Positions 1-5,949 are shown, counted from the stretch's first letter. The stretch: 8,904 bases of DNA from Euryarchaeota archaeon UBA175 (GCA_002497895.1 DAFD01000028.1:1-8904); one strand, 5' to 3'. Notes: a model not told the origin generated them from the letters alone. A program made the numbers and translations.

Positions 1-867
1 TCTATCCTTTGTTCCCTGTACGTGGCTACTAACTTCTATGCTGACATATTCCTCATTATCAGATTTAGATTTCTTTGGTGTTGAGACTGATTTTTGTTTG
101 AGCTTCAAGCGAGGTAAAGCAAACGGGGGTCTTTTTGGCATTTTCAAGGCCAAATCATGCCTCTGGATTTTTCCTACCCAATCGCTGATTGGCATCTCTA
201 ACCAATCATCCTCAAGAATCGTACAAACCCATCCTGTTGACCCGTGTAATGTTCCTGGGACTCGGATAATCCTACGCGTATCTGCAGTAACAACGGGGTC
301 AACAGGGTGACCCGCAGCAATCACTCTATCCAGTAATTTCTTTCTTTGCTCTCTAACCAGTTCTTCTCTGATTCCTGCATCGGGCTCAGAAAACGCGCTC
401 CTATCTGGGTCATTTGCAATTAGATGGAATCCTTTACTTCCAGAGAATGAAACATGCTGAATTTCTAGGTCGGTATTACTCAATAACCACTCTCTAAGTT
501 CTAAGGTTGCGACCCTTGCCTTATCCAGTTTTTTCTTACAAAAGGGCCTCATATCTATGTCGAAGACTACCATGTGGTCAAGTAGAATCGGAGTAGGTCT
601 TTTCTTATCCTTTAGTCGAGGTAAATTCACGGGATTTAGCCATGATGATGTTGAGACATAAACATCAGTTGGCATCGCAGTGGCAAAATCTCTGACAAGT
701 GATTCTCCGGAAGAAATCCTCCTCCTAGATGTGATCCAAGGACCTTTCAAACTCCTCCACCTAAATTGATGTCTTGTAGGCTTATTTAGCCAACCTAGGT
801 CGATTTTACCAGTTGCATGGTAATGGTGGCCTAGAGACTCCTCAGTCCATTGCGGCCCACCGACCAT
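1..867 (-). CDS. Primase small subunit-like (PriS/AEP family) protein, 3' end cut by window edge
   Basis: The reverse strand is open from the ATG at 867 to base 1 (289 codons, no stop), so the C-terminus is missing. Archaeo-eukaryotic primase (AEP) hallmarks appear in order: TRHQF near residue 31, like the RH-S-F region of PriS; VYVSTSSW at 69-76; the metal-binding VVFDID with D103 and D105; SFSGSKGFH with nucleotide-contacting H148; and DPVVTADTRRIIRVPGTLHG at 190-209, carrying the third acidic residue D196. By family knowledge this fold makes primers or extends nucleic acid. Compared with canonical archaeal PriS it is compact: about 38 residues separate FDID from SGSKGFH and about 40 separate that from DPVVT, and I see no Cys/His zinc knuckle (only C110 lies nearby). 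The visible tail (240-289) is Lys/Ser-rich and probably flexible. Upstream in frame there is a TGA at 909-907 and no other ATG or GTG. Twenty of 24 Arg codons are AGA/AGG, unlike tpiA. It may be the main PriS or a PriS-like paralogue; the fold call is firm, the role less so. Confidence 0.85.
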   Translation of the reverse strand, partial: MVGGPQWTEESLGHHYHATGKIDLGWLNKPTRHQFRWRSLKGPWITSRRRISSGESLVRDFATAMPTDVYVSTSSWLNPVNLPRLKDKKRPTPILLDHMVVFDIDMRPFCKKKLDKARVATLELREWLLSNTDLEIQHVSFSGSKGFHLIANDPDRSAFSEPDAGIREELVREQRKKLLDRVIAAGHPVDPVVTADTRRIIRVPGTLHGSTGWVCTILEDDWLEMPISDWVGKIQRHDLALKMPKRPPFALPRLKLKQKSVSTPKKSKSDNEEYVSIEVSSHVQGTKDR

Positions 868-893
868 AAACCCGAGAATCAGTGCTAGGTCTT

Positions 894-903
894 GGTTTAA
901 TCC
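894..903. promoter_or_regulatory. Possible shared TATA-like box between divergent primase-like gene and tpiA
   Basis: The short AT-rich stretch GGTTTAATCC is the only TATA-like sequence in the 52-bp gap. It lies about 23 bp upstream of the tpiA GTG and about 30 bp upstream of the primase-like ATG. Neither gene has a convincing Shine-Dalgarno, so leaderless or near-leaderless transcripts from one bidirectional element are plausible. The match is weak, and this is inference from spacing. Confidence 0.3.
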
Positions 904-919
904 CCGTCATCGTCAAAGA

Positions 920-1603
920 GTGGCTGCGACTCGCATTGGTGTGAGTCAGCCCCTAGTCGTGGTCAATCTGAAGACCTACGAGACTGCACATGGTGCCGGT
1001 GCTGAAAGCCTCGCGAAGGCGATTGCTAGCGTCGAGACAGATGCTCGCATGGTCGTCGCAGTCTCAGCCTTCGACCTGTCTGCCGTGGTTGCCGCTGCCC
1101 CCGGATTAGAAGTCTGGTGCCAGCATCTAGACCCTGTTGGATTTGGCTCATACACTGGATGGTTACATCCTGCAACCGCGGTTGAGCGGGGTGCAACTGG
1201 AACTCTAATCAATCACGCTGAGCACAAGGTAAGTATCGAGCATGTTGCAATGTTGTTGGATTCAGTCCCTGAAGGGTTCACTGTTTGCGCGTGCGCGGCT
1301 GATATCGATGAGGCCCGCGCTCTATCTGCACTCGAGCCGGATTATGTTGCCGTTGAGCCGCCGGAATTGATTGGCGGAGACATCTCGGTCACGACCGCAG
1401 ATCCTACAATCGTTAGCGGCACCGCGGCGGCTGTTCGAGAAATTTCCGAGCAGGTTGGAATTTTGTGCGGTGCCGGTGTGAAAAACGGTGCTGACGTTGC
1501 TGCCGCTATCCAACTTGGTACTACCGGAGTGCTGCTAGCCAGTGGAGTCACTAAGGCAGCTGACCCAGCAGCTGTAGTTACCGATCTGGTTTCTTCTCTT
1601 TAG
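920..1603 (+). CDS. tpiA: Triosephosphate isomerase, archaeal type
   Basis: This enzyme interconverts dihydroxyacetone phosphate and glyceraldehyde 3-phosphate in cytoplasmic glycolysis and gluconeogenesis. The 227-residue length fits the short archaeal TIM class, which is smaller than the roughly 250-residue bacterial/eukaryal form. Visible active-site elements are N16 and K18 in VVVNLKTYE, catalytic H99 in LINHAEH, catalytic E146 in the archaeal signature VAVEPPELIG, and the phosphate-binding segments CGAGVKNG (183-190) and LLASGV (205-210). The start is a GTG at 920. A second GTG at 941 would begin seven residues later, just before PLVVVNLKTY, and is a credible alternative, since TIMs usually begin close to this strand. 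No clear Shine-Dalgarno precedes either. The gene is divergent from the primase-like gene and convergent with the eL41-like gene, 11 bp beyond its stop. Confidence 0.96.
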   Translation: MAATRIGVSQPLVVVNLKTYETAHGAGAESLAKAIASVETDARMVVAVSAFDLSAVVAAAPGLEVWCQHLDPVGFGSYTGWLHPATAVERGATGTLINHAEHKVSIEHVAMLLDSVPEGFTVCACAADIDEARALSALEPDYVAVEPPELIGGDISVTTADPTIVSGTAAAVREISEQVGILCGAGVKNGADVAAAIQLGTTGVLLASGVTKAADPAAVVTDLVSSL

Positions 1604-1614
1604 CGAAATCAGGC

Positions 1615-1722
1615 TCATTGTCGAGCTTGCTTACGAGCGGCCTTACGCCTACGCAACTTCTTCTTTCGCCACTTCCAGCGCTGCTTCCCCGCCTTCTTCC
1701 ACGCACGGGAACCTCGCTTCAT
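1615..1722 (-). CDS. rpl41e: eL41-like ribosomal micro-protein (35 aa)
   Basis: The ATG at 1722-1720 opens 35 codons ending in TGA at 1617-1615. The product begins MKRGSRAWKKAGKQ and continues with KWRKKKLRRRKAARKQAR. More than half its residues are Lys or Arg and it has no acidic residue. The K-W-R-K-K-K-x-R-R-x-K core closely resembles eukaryotic and archaeal eL41 (yeast eL41 is 25 residues with the same W-R-K-K-R pattern); here about ten residues are added at the N-terminus. eL41 is a single helix buried in rRNA near the subunit interface. A TATA-like stretch lies about 28 bp upstream, fitting a leaderless mRNA. Genes this short are easily missed by automated callers. A chance basic ORF is unlikely because the residue pattern, the start and the promoter spacing agree, but the family call rests on the motif alone. 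Confidence 0.8.
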   Translation of the reverse strand: MKRGSRAWKKAGKQRWKWRKKKLRRRKAARKQARQ

Positions 1723-1745
1723 GCAGCGCGCCGACCTGCTCGGTG

Positions 1746-1758
1746 TATTTGATGTAAA
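1746..1758 (-). promoter_or_regulatory. TATA-like box for the eL41-like gene
   Basis: On the minus strand the AT-rich segment TTTACATCAAATA is centred about 28-30 bases before the ATG at 1722. That is the spacing expected of an archaeal TATA box when transcription starts at or just before the start codon. It is a weak consensus match, supported by the absence of a Shine-Dalgarno. Confidence 0.4.
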
Positions 1759-1763
1759 CGGTG

Positions 1764-1798
1764 CGTCCCTACGGGACGGTGAGCAAGAGTTGCTTTTT
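1764..1798 (+). terminator. Tandem small hairpins followed by T5 (possible plus-strand terminator)
   Basis: On the plus strand, CGTCCC-TAC-GGGACG (1764-1778) is followed by AGCAA-GAG-TTGCT (1782-1794), which runs into a T5 stretch (1794-1798). If functional it would end transcripts from tpiA, placing the eL41-like gene antisense to the tpiA 3' UTR. Read on the minus strand, the same elements lie in the tRNA-Arg to eL41 spacer. The T tract is short and the second stem weak. Confidence 0.25.
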
Positions 1799-1838
1799 CT
1801 TGGTAAGAATACTAGTCCCAGCTGTAAGTGAATGAAAG

Positions 1839-1913
1839 TGGTGGGCGCGCCAGGATTTGAACCCGGGTCGCCGGCTTAGAAGGCCAGCATGATATCCCCT
1901 ACACCACGCGCCC
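1839..1913 (-). tRNA. tRNA-Arg(UCU), CCA encoded
   Basis: The minus strand folds as a full cloverleaf. The acceptor GGGCGCG pairs perfectly with CGCGCCC. The anticodon stem is CTGGC/GCCGG with loop CTTCTAA, giving anticodon UCU, which reads AGA and AGG. The T arm is CCGGG-TTCAAAT-CCTGG (one G-U pair), the variable loop has four bases, and discriminator A73 is followed by a genomic CCA (1841-1839). The D stem is the weakest element (GTGT against TCAT, with a U-U at 13-22 and a G-U). No intron is visible. It lies 86 bp downstream of the membrane protein gene on the same strand. Confidence 0.95.
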
Positions 1914-1999
1914 ATCCTGTCGGCGACGCTGCCCCTTTGTGAATCCTGCACCCGCCGAGACTCCACTAAGCGCGACCTCGGCAGCAAGTTCTGCTCGCC

Positions 2000-2725
2000 T
2001 CATTCAGACCCATTGTCTTCGATGCTATTGTTGAGGAGGCCATCGTCGAGCATGTCTTCTCGTATATCGGATTTTGAGCGACCTGTCTCCTTCGAAATCT
2101 CCTTCAACTTCTTATTCACTCTACGCTGACTAGTCGCCAATTCACGAATTCCATGGACAATGCGTAACAGGGTCTCAAGAATCGCTAGAAGAATCAGGCT
2201 GTTGACATATGACGCAGCGAGTTCGGGGAGGTTGTTGTACAAATCATTGAACTCGCTGAATTGGATTGAGGTTGAGCCAACTAAGAATACACCGAGGACC
2301 GCGAATGGAAGCATCTTCGCGACATCGCGCGAAAGGTCCTCGGTCCAGTACGAGAGAATCCTCACTGAACCGACCACTGAGGTGGCGATCAGGGCGTTTC
2401 TTGTGTGGTCATTTCCGTCGGCAAGGAGGGTGAGAATTACGGCCATGACGAGGGTCCAGAAAGCGATGAGGACTGGAATCATCAGTGCGTATTTGAGTAG
2501 CCAAATACCAGTGCTGAAAAAAGCGCGTATTCGTCCGCTCTTTGAGTGATTATATTTGCTTAAATCGAGCGTTAAGATGTCTCTACGTGCAAGCAATCGA
2601 TAGAACATGAATACGAATCCAGAATATGCTGCAATCGCGATTATCGCCATCAAAGTTGGAAAGACTTCTGTGAAGAATCCTTCTGCCCAATCAATGAATT
2701 CAGACTGTGACGGTAGCCAAGACAC
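2000..2725 (-). CDS. Unrecognised multi-pass membrane protein
   Basis: I do not recognise this 241-residue protein as a named family. Strong hydrophobic segments lie at about 21-44, 75-101, 136-154 and 172-191; a weaker one at 110-126 contains R122. This gives four or five membrane spans. Basic loops (RRLLAR-type residues 43-48, and SKSGRIRAF around 61-69) suggest cytoplasmic sides by the positive-inside rule. The C-terminal 50 residues are highly charged and helical-looking (RRVNKKLKEISKETG around 201-215), with a heptad-like pattern that could be a short coiled coil, then an acidic tail. The start is GTG at 2725, the only start between it and the in-frame upstream TGA. The gene follows the SprT-like gene by 85 bp on the same strand and precedes tRNA-Arg. 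The shape is loosely reminiscent of small mechanosensitive-type or MotA-like membrane proteins, but no diagnostic motif supports that. Confidence 0.85.
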   Translation of the reverse strand: MSWLPSQSEFIDWAEGFFTEVFPTLMAIIAIAAYSGFVFMFYRLLARRDILTLDLSKYNHSKSGRIRAFFSTGIWLLKYALMIPVLIAFWTLVMAVILTLLADGNDHTRNALIATSVVGSVRILSYWTEDLSRDVAKMLPFAVLGVFLVGSTSIQFSEFNDLYNNLPELAASYVNSLILLAILETLLRIVHGIRELATSQRRVNKKLKEISKETGRSKSDIREDMLDDGLLNNSIEDNGSE

Positions 2726-2810
2726 GAGACTATCTTGTAGGCCACGAGTTCATGGTGATTGTGTCGGCGACATCTTGCAATCAAGACCTTTCAGACGTTC
2801 AAAGAGATCC

Positions 2811-3365
2811 TCAGGATTCAGATTTCCCTTTGAACGGCCGTGCGCACTTGGGGCAACGTTGCGGTATAGAGACTCGGCGGCGCTCCCAAGTATGCCCACA
2901 CTCGCCACAGATCCACGAGCGCTCCGGCAATCCGGCTAGGACTTCTTCGCGCATGCCTCGTAGGACTGGTGATTCAGCGAGTTTTGGAGCCGGTGAGATT
3001 TCCTTGACGAGATCAGAGTGCCGGTTGCCGTGGTCGATGAGTCCCGCTGCGTGTAGCAATTCGTGTACGAGAGTGTGGCGAAAGAGTTTCTCGTCGGAGA
3101 TGAGGCGTGGATGAAGTGCGACGGTTACTGGCCCTGGCGAACCTCTGAGTCTTCGACGTCTGAAAAGCTCATGATGGTCACATTCGAATCTAGTGAAGCC
3201 AAGTCTATTTTCTGTTGATTCCGCCCATTCGAGAGAGAGTTGCTTAGGTAAGTAGCGAAGGAATGGGGCTTCATCGCGCGTTAGTCGCGATGAGAGTTCC
3301 TCAAGGATTCCATCCGGCAGTCGAGGCGGCCCCTCCGGCTTTACTGAGCCTCGCCCTTCAGACAT
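2811..3365 (-). CDS. SprT-like zinc metallopeptidase with C-terminal zinc ribbon
   Basis: The 184-residue product carries the gluzincin-type motif HELLH at 101-105, with E102 as the presumed catalytic base. A third likely zinc ligand is H116 in the NRHSD segment, the spacing seen in SprT-like domains. A C-terminal zinc ribbon follows: CGEC at 153-156 and CPKC at 171-174. This order (HExxH, downstream His, then a Cys4 ribbon) is the classic SprT layout. Eukaryotic relatives such as Spartan degrade DNA-protein crosslinks; the archaeal role is unproven, but a similar proteolytic or repair function is reasonable. The N-terminal 80 residues are charged and less diagnostic. The ATG at 3365 lies 53 bp from the divergent tRNA-Ala and 21-28 bp downstream of a TATA-like box, so a leaderless mRNA is likely. 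Confidence 0.9.
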   Translation of the reverse strand: MSEGRGSVKPEGPPRLPDGILEELSSRLTRDEAPFLRYLPKQLSLEWAESTENRLGFTRFECDHHELFRRRRLRGSPGPVTVALHPRLISDEKLFRHTLVHELLHAAGLIDHGNRHSDLVKEISPAPKLAESPVLRGMREEVLAGLPERSWICGECGHTWERRRVSIPQRCPKCARPFKGKSES

Positions 3366-3385
3366 GGGCGAGCCTGCTCAGTTCT

Positions 3386-3394
3386 CCTTAAATG
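3386..3394. promoter_or_regulatory. TATA-like box shared by tRNA-Ala (+) and SprT-like gene (-)
   Basis: CCTTAAATG contains the self-complementary core TTAA. Its centre is about 29 bp upstream of the tRNA-Ala 5' end on the plus strand and about 25 bp upstream of the SprT-like ATG on the minus strand. It is the only AT-rich patch in the 53-bp gap, which makes it the best candidate promoter for both genes. Confidence 0.5.
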
Positions 3395-3418
3395 GCCGTC
3401 GCAGGTCGCCGGCTCACT

Positions 3419-3495
3419 GGGCGTGTGGCGCAGCTTGGAAGCGCGCTTCCTTGGCATGGAAGAGGCCCCGAGTTCAAATCTCGGCACGTCCACCA
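3419..3495 (+). tRNA. tRNA-Ala(GGC), CCA encoded
   Basis: A complete cloverleaf is visible. The acceptor GGGCGTG pairs with CACGTCC and includes the G3-U70 wobble, the identity element of alanine tRNAs. The D stem GCGC/GCGC is perfect. The anticodon stem CTTCC/GGAAG encloses TTGGCAT, giving anticodon GGC, which reads GCC and GCU. The T arm is CCGAG-TTCAAAT-CTCGG, and A73 is followed by genomic CCA. The anticodon, identity pair and all stems agree. No intron is seen. Confidence 0.97.
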
Positions 3496-3551
3496 GTCAG
3501 AAATAGTGGTGTCAGCCTTCAATCGAATCACATGTTTTTCAAGATTATTAA

Positions 3552-3565
3552 TTTTCTTTTTTTTC
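3552..3565 (+). terminator. T-rich terminator tract after tRNA-Ala
   Basis: TTTTCTTTTTTTTC includes eight consecutive Ts about 60 bp beyond the tRNA 3' end. Archaeal RNA polymerase terminates efficiently at non-template-strand T runs without needing a hairpin, so this is a good candidate for ending the tRNA-Ala transcript. Confidence 0.65.
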
Positions 3566-3733
3566 ATGGCAATCGAAGATATCTTCGTGTAACTCTTGTT
3601 TTGGCTTGATTCGTCCGATTAACCGGATAACGGTAATTTTGAGGTTGAATTTTCCAAATTTCCGTGCTTGTAAGTCGGAAAGTATCACGTTCACCAACAA
3701 CTCAAATCAACAAAAAGACAATCAAAATAGGGT

Positions 3734-3750
3734 GGTTCTATATACGAACC
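3734..3750 (+). promoter_or_regulatory. TATA box inside an inverted repeat, importer promoter/operator candidate
   Basis: GGTTC-TATATAC-GAACC has perfect 5-bp arms around an unambiguous TATA core (3739-3744). The core is about 26-28 bp upstream of the ATG at 3769, so transcription would begin at or just before the start codon. The symmetric arms cover the position of the upstream BRE and the downstream edge of TBP contact, so a dimeric regulator binding here could compete with TBP/TFB. The promoter role is well supported by position; the operator role is inference. Confidence 0.65.
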
Positions 3751-3768
3751 TAAGCGTGGAACCGAAGG

Positions 3769-5949
3769 ATGGACTCTAAGACAAGAGCCTTATTGATGTG
3801 TACGCTGATGATTGCGTCTGCACTCGCCGGGTGTCTCGGCGGGAGCGACGATGACGGCGGCGACGATGACGTGATGGGATGCACCTATGCAGATGCGACC
3901 AATTACAACGCCGACGCCACCAAGGATGATGGATCCTGCACTTATGCAGAACCTGAGCCCGAACCCGAACCGGTAATGGGATGCACCGACCCAGCTGCGA
4001 ATAACCACAACGCTGCTGCTGAGGCCGATGACGCTTCCTGTGATTACGGTCGCTCACATGCCGATATTATGGCAGACTACGCGGCTGGAACGATCGACTT
4101 CGGGCAGGCTTCCTACGAACTTGAAGTTTCGAGGAAGTGCCGTGAGCAGGGTTCCAACAACCCGTGCGAGATTGTTGAGATGTCTATTGGAGACGCCTCA
4201 ACCATCGACCCACACGATGCTTACGACTCGGCTTCTGGCGATGTCATTGAGCAGGTTTACGATACCCTCTACCGCTACGCGGGCGACGGTACTGGAAACG
4301 CAATCATCGAGGCTCGCCTCGCTACTGGCTACTCAGTAAGTGATGACGGATTGACCTACACATTCACGCTACGCGACGATGTGTACTTCAGCAACGGTGA
4401 CAAGATGGACGCATCAGATGTTGTCTACTCATGGTGCCGTGTTCTTGGATACGGATCCCCTGACAGTCACGTCGGATGGATTCTCGAGCAGAGCTTCGAC
4501 TGCAATGACGCAGACGGTAACCACGATGACATGGGTGGCGCAAGCTTCTCGGTCATCAGCGATACTTCGTTCTCCGTCACATTGTTCGCTCCATCGTCGG
4601 CTTTCATCTCGACGATCGCTTACACAGTCGGCGCTGTCATCAACGCAGACCTCTGTGAGGCTAACCGCGTCGACGCGGGCGGCGAGAACGATGACTACTG
4701 CCACGAGTGGATGGACGAGGGCCCTATGGGTGCTGGTACCAACGCTTACACAGTTCAGACCTGGGTCCGTGAGGACCGCCTAGTTCTCGTCCCTAACTGG
4801 ATGTACTGGGAGAGTGGCGACTACAACATCAACCGCCACACAGTCTCGATCGTTACTGAGGCATCGACCCGTCTTCTGGCTTTCACCGACGGTGAGGTCG
4901 ACTTCGGTAGCATCAACATCGAGCATCTCGTCAACTTCTGTGACAACCTCGAGGACAAGCCAAATGTGCAGTCCAAGGATGGATACATCTGCAGTTACCG
5001 AGAGACCTTCACCACAACTCTGTCTGTCTTCAACCTCCACCCGAAGGCACTAGACGCTGGTGAGGACACCTCGAACACTGATGCTAACTCCACGCTCGTG
5101 ATTAACCACGACTGCGATGGCGATGGCACCAACGATTGCAACGTCATGGAGACCGCTGCACTGCGCACAGCAGTCGCATACGCGTTCGACTACGAGACGC
5201 ACCGCAGGGACACCTACGACAACTCTCTGGCACCTCAATACGGCCCAATCCCAACCGGATTCCTGTATGCGGACACCCAGACTGAGACCTTCACCTACGA
5301 CCTTGACCACGCAGCACAGCTGCTTGATGACGCAGGATTCATCCGCCAGTACGAGTGTGACTCGCTTACTCACGCGGATGCACCAACTGTCGTCGCAGAG
5401 GCTGACAGGACTGGCGACGAGTGCCGTCTACCAAACGTTCTCCGAGTAATGGCGAACGAGGGTAACGACTACCGTATCGCAATGTCCTCTCAACTCAACG
5501 AGGCTCTAGGAACTCTCGGAATCGCCACACAGGGCGATGCAAAGCCATGGGCTGAGTACCTAACAATGTACTACACCCGCACATGGGACATCCGCTTCAG
5601 CGGATGGGCACCTGACTACCTCGACCCTGATAACTACTGGTCGCCATTCGCTGGCGGTCACTCCATTGGCGGAGACGCCTATGGATCAGGATACGAGAAC
5701 GAGGCTGTGAACGATGCTTTGGTTATCGGAAGGACCTCACAGGATGACGACACTCGCCGCCAGGCGTATGTCGACGCATTCGCGGCCTGGACTCAGGACC
5801 CGAACATGATCATCATCGGACAGTACAACGGTGTCGGCGTCAAGCACGACGACATCTGCAGCCCACCATACGCTGCGATCGGGTCGGCCCACTGGTTCGA
5901 CTACGACAAGCTACCGATGGTCAACGGTGAGCTCGTAGGCTCTTGCTGA
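3769..5949 (+). CDS. Peptide/oligopeptide ABC transporter substrate-binding lipoprotein (SBP family 5)
   Basis: The 726-residue protein begins with a signal peptide whose lipobox-like SALAGC places a possible lipid-anchored Cys at 22, followed by an acidic Gly/Asp linker. Two Cys-bracketed repeats (35-59 and 69-93; pattern V-M-G-C-T, A-x-N-x-N, D-D-x-S-C-x-Y) are joined by an EPEPEPEP stalk. The family 5 binding-protein fold follows: DASTIDPHDAYDS (142-154), YTFTLRDDVYFSNGDKMDASDVVYSW (197-222, quoted in part as its hallmark), and near the C-terminus WDIRFSGWAPDYLDPDNYW (606-624). It should capture peptides or similar solutes outside the cell for the permeases encoded next. It is longer than the usual 500-600 residues because of the N-terminal repeats and insertions, including a DCDGDGTND calcium-loop-like motif at 448-456. 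Many Cys are present in the external domain, suggesting disulfides. Codons are strongly C-ending (for example mostly TAC for Tyr), fitting high expression. The ligand is unknown. Confidence 0.95.
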   Translation: MDSKTRALLMCTLMIASALAGCLGGSDDDGGDDDVMGCTYADATNYNADATKDDGSCTYAEPEPEPEPVMGCTDPAANNHNAAAEADDASCDYGRSHADIMADYAAGTIDFGQASYELEVSRKCREQGSNNPCEIVEMSIGDASTIDPHDAYDSASGDVIEQVYDTLYRYAGDGTGNAIIEARLATGYSVSDDGLTYTFTLRDDVYFSNGDKMDASDVVYSWCRVLGYGSPDSHVGWILEQSFDCNDADGNHDDMGGASFSVISDTSFSVTLFAPSSAFISTIAYTVGAVINADLCEANRVDAGGENDDYCHEWMDEGPMGAGTNAYTVQTWVREDRLVLVPNWMYWESGDYNINRHTVSIVTEASTRLLAFTDGEVDFGSINIEHLVNFCDNLEDKPNVQSKDGYICSYRETFTTTLSVFNLHPKALDAGEDTSNTDANSTLVINHDCDGDGTNDCNVMETAALRTAVAYAFDYETHRRDTYDNSLAPQYGPIPTGFLYADTQTETFTYDLDHAAQLLDDAGFIRQYECDSLTHADAPTVVAEADRTGDECRLPNVLRVMANEGNDYRIAMSSQLNEALGTLGIATQGDAKPWAEYLTMYYTRTWDIRFSGWAPDYLDPDNYWSPFAGGHSIGGDAYGSGYENEAVNDALVIGRTSQDDDTRRQAYVDAFAAWTQDPNMIIIGQYNGVGVKHDDICSPPYAAIGSAHWFDYDKLPMVNGELVGSC
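3871..4047 (+). repeat. Two tandem-like coding repeats (Cys-bracketed GCT...DDxSC units)
   Basis: Codons 35-59 (3871-3945) and 69-93 (3973-4047) encode two 25-residue versions of one unit, offset by 102 bp. Both start with near-identical DNA (GT[GA]ATGGGATGCACC) and end in a Cys followed by Tyr two residues later. Each unit has two Cys 19 residues apart and acidic residues that could bind calcium. The repeat type is widespread in exported marine proteins; its function is not established. Confidence 0.8.

Larger units (their letters stand above)
3496..3768 (+). other. Intergenic spacer between tRNA-Ala and the binding-protein gene
   Basis: This 273-bp spacer has no convincing gene. It begins with a T-rich tract near 3552-3565, continues through AT-rich sequence with a small TCCG/CGGA inverted repeat near 3614-3626, and then an A-rich stretch (about 3695-3730) just upstream of a TATA box at 3738-3745. 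The length and A-richness fit an upstream regulatory region for the importer, but I identify no known riboswitch or ncRNA. Confidence 0.6.

Noticed and set aside
38..310. Plus-strand 90-codon open frame
   Set aside because: It lies opposite the primase-like gene, whose minus-strand product shows clear catalytic motifs; the plus-strand product has none.
1723..1838. Possible small RNA or attachment site next to tRNA-Arg
   Set aside because: There is no direct repeat of the tRNA 3' end and no integrase or other mobile-element gene nearby; the only structure is two short hairpins already listed.
1769..1987. Minus-strand 72-codon open frame
   Set aside because: It reads straight through the tRNA-Arg cloverleaf, and its product has no protein-like pattern.
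2160..2549. Plus-strand 129-codon open frame, and similar frames at 2607-2939 and 2707-3114
   Set aside because: They are antisense to the membrane protein and SprT-like genes, with arginine/serine-rich products typical of shadow frames.
3364..3609. Plus-strand open frames through tRNA-Ala
   Set aside because: They overlap a structurally complete tRNA and its T-rich terminator, so coding is not credible.
3871..4047. Possible CRISPR or short DNA repeat array
   Set aside because: There are only two copies, in frame and divergent at the DNA level; this is a protein-coding duplication.
4028..5449. Several plus- and minus-strand open frames inside the binding-protein gene
   Set aside because: They are created by the C-ending codon bias of the real frame; products are low-complexity Thr/Ser or Val runs with no motifs.
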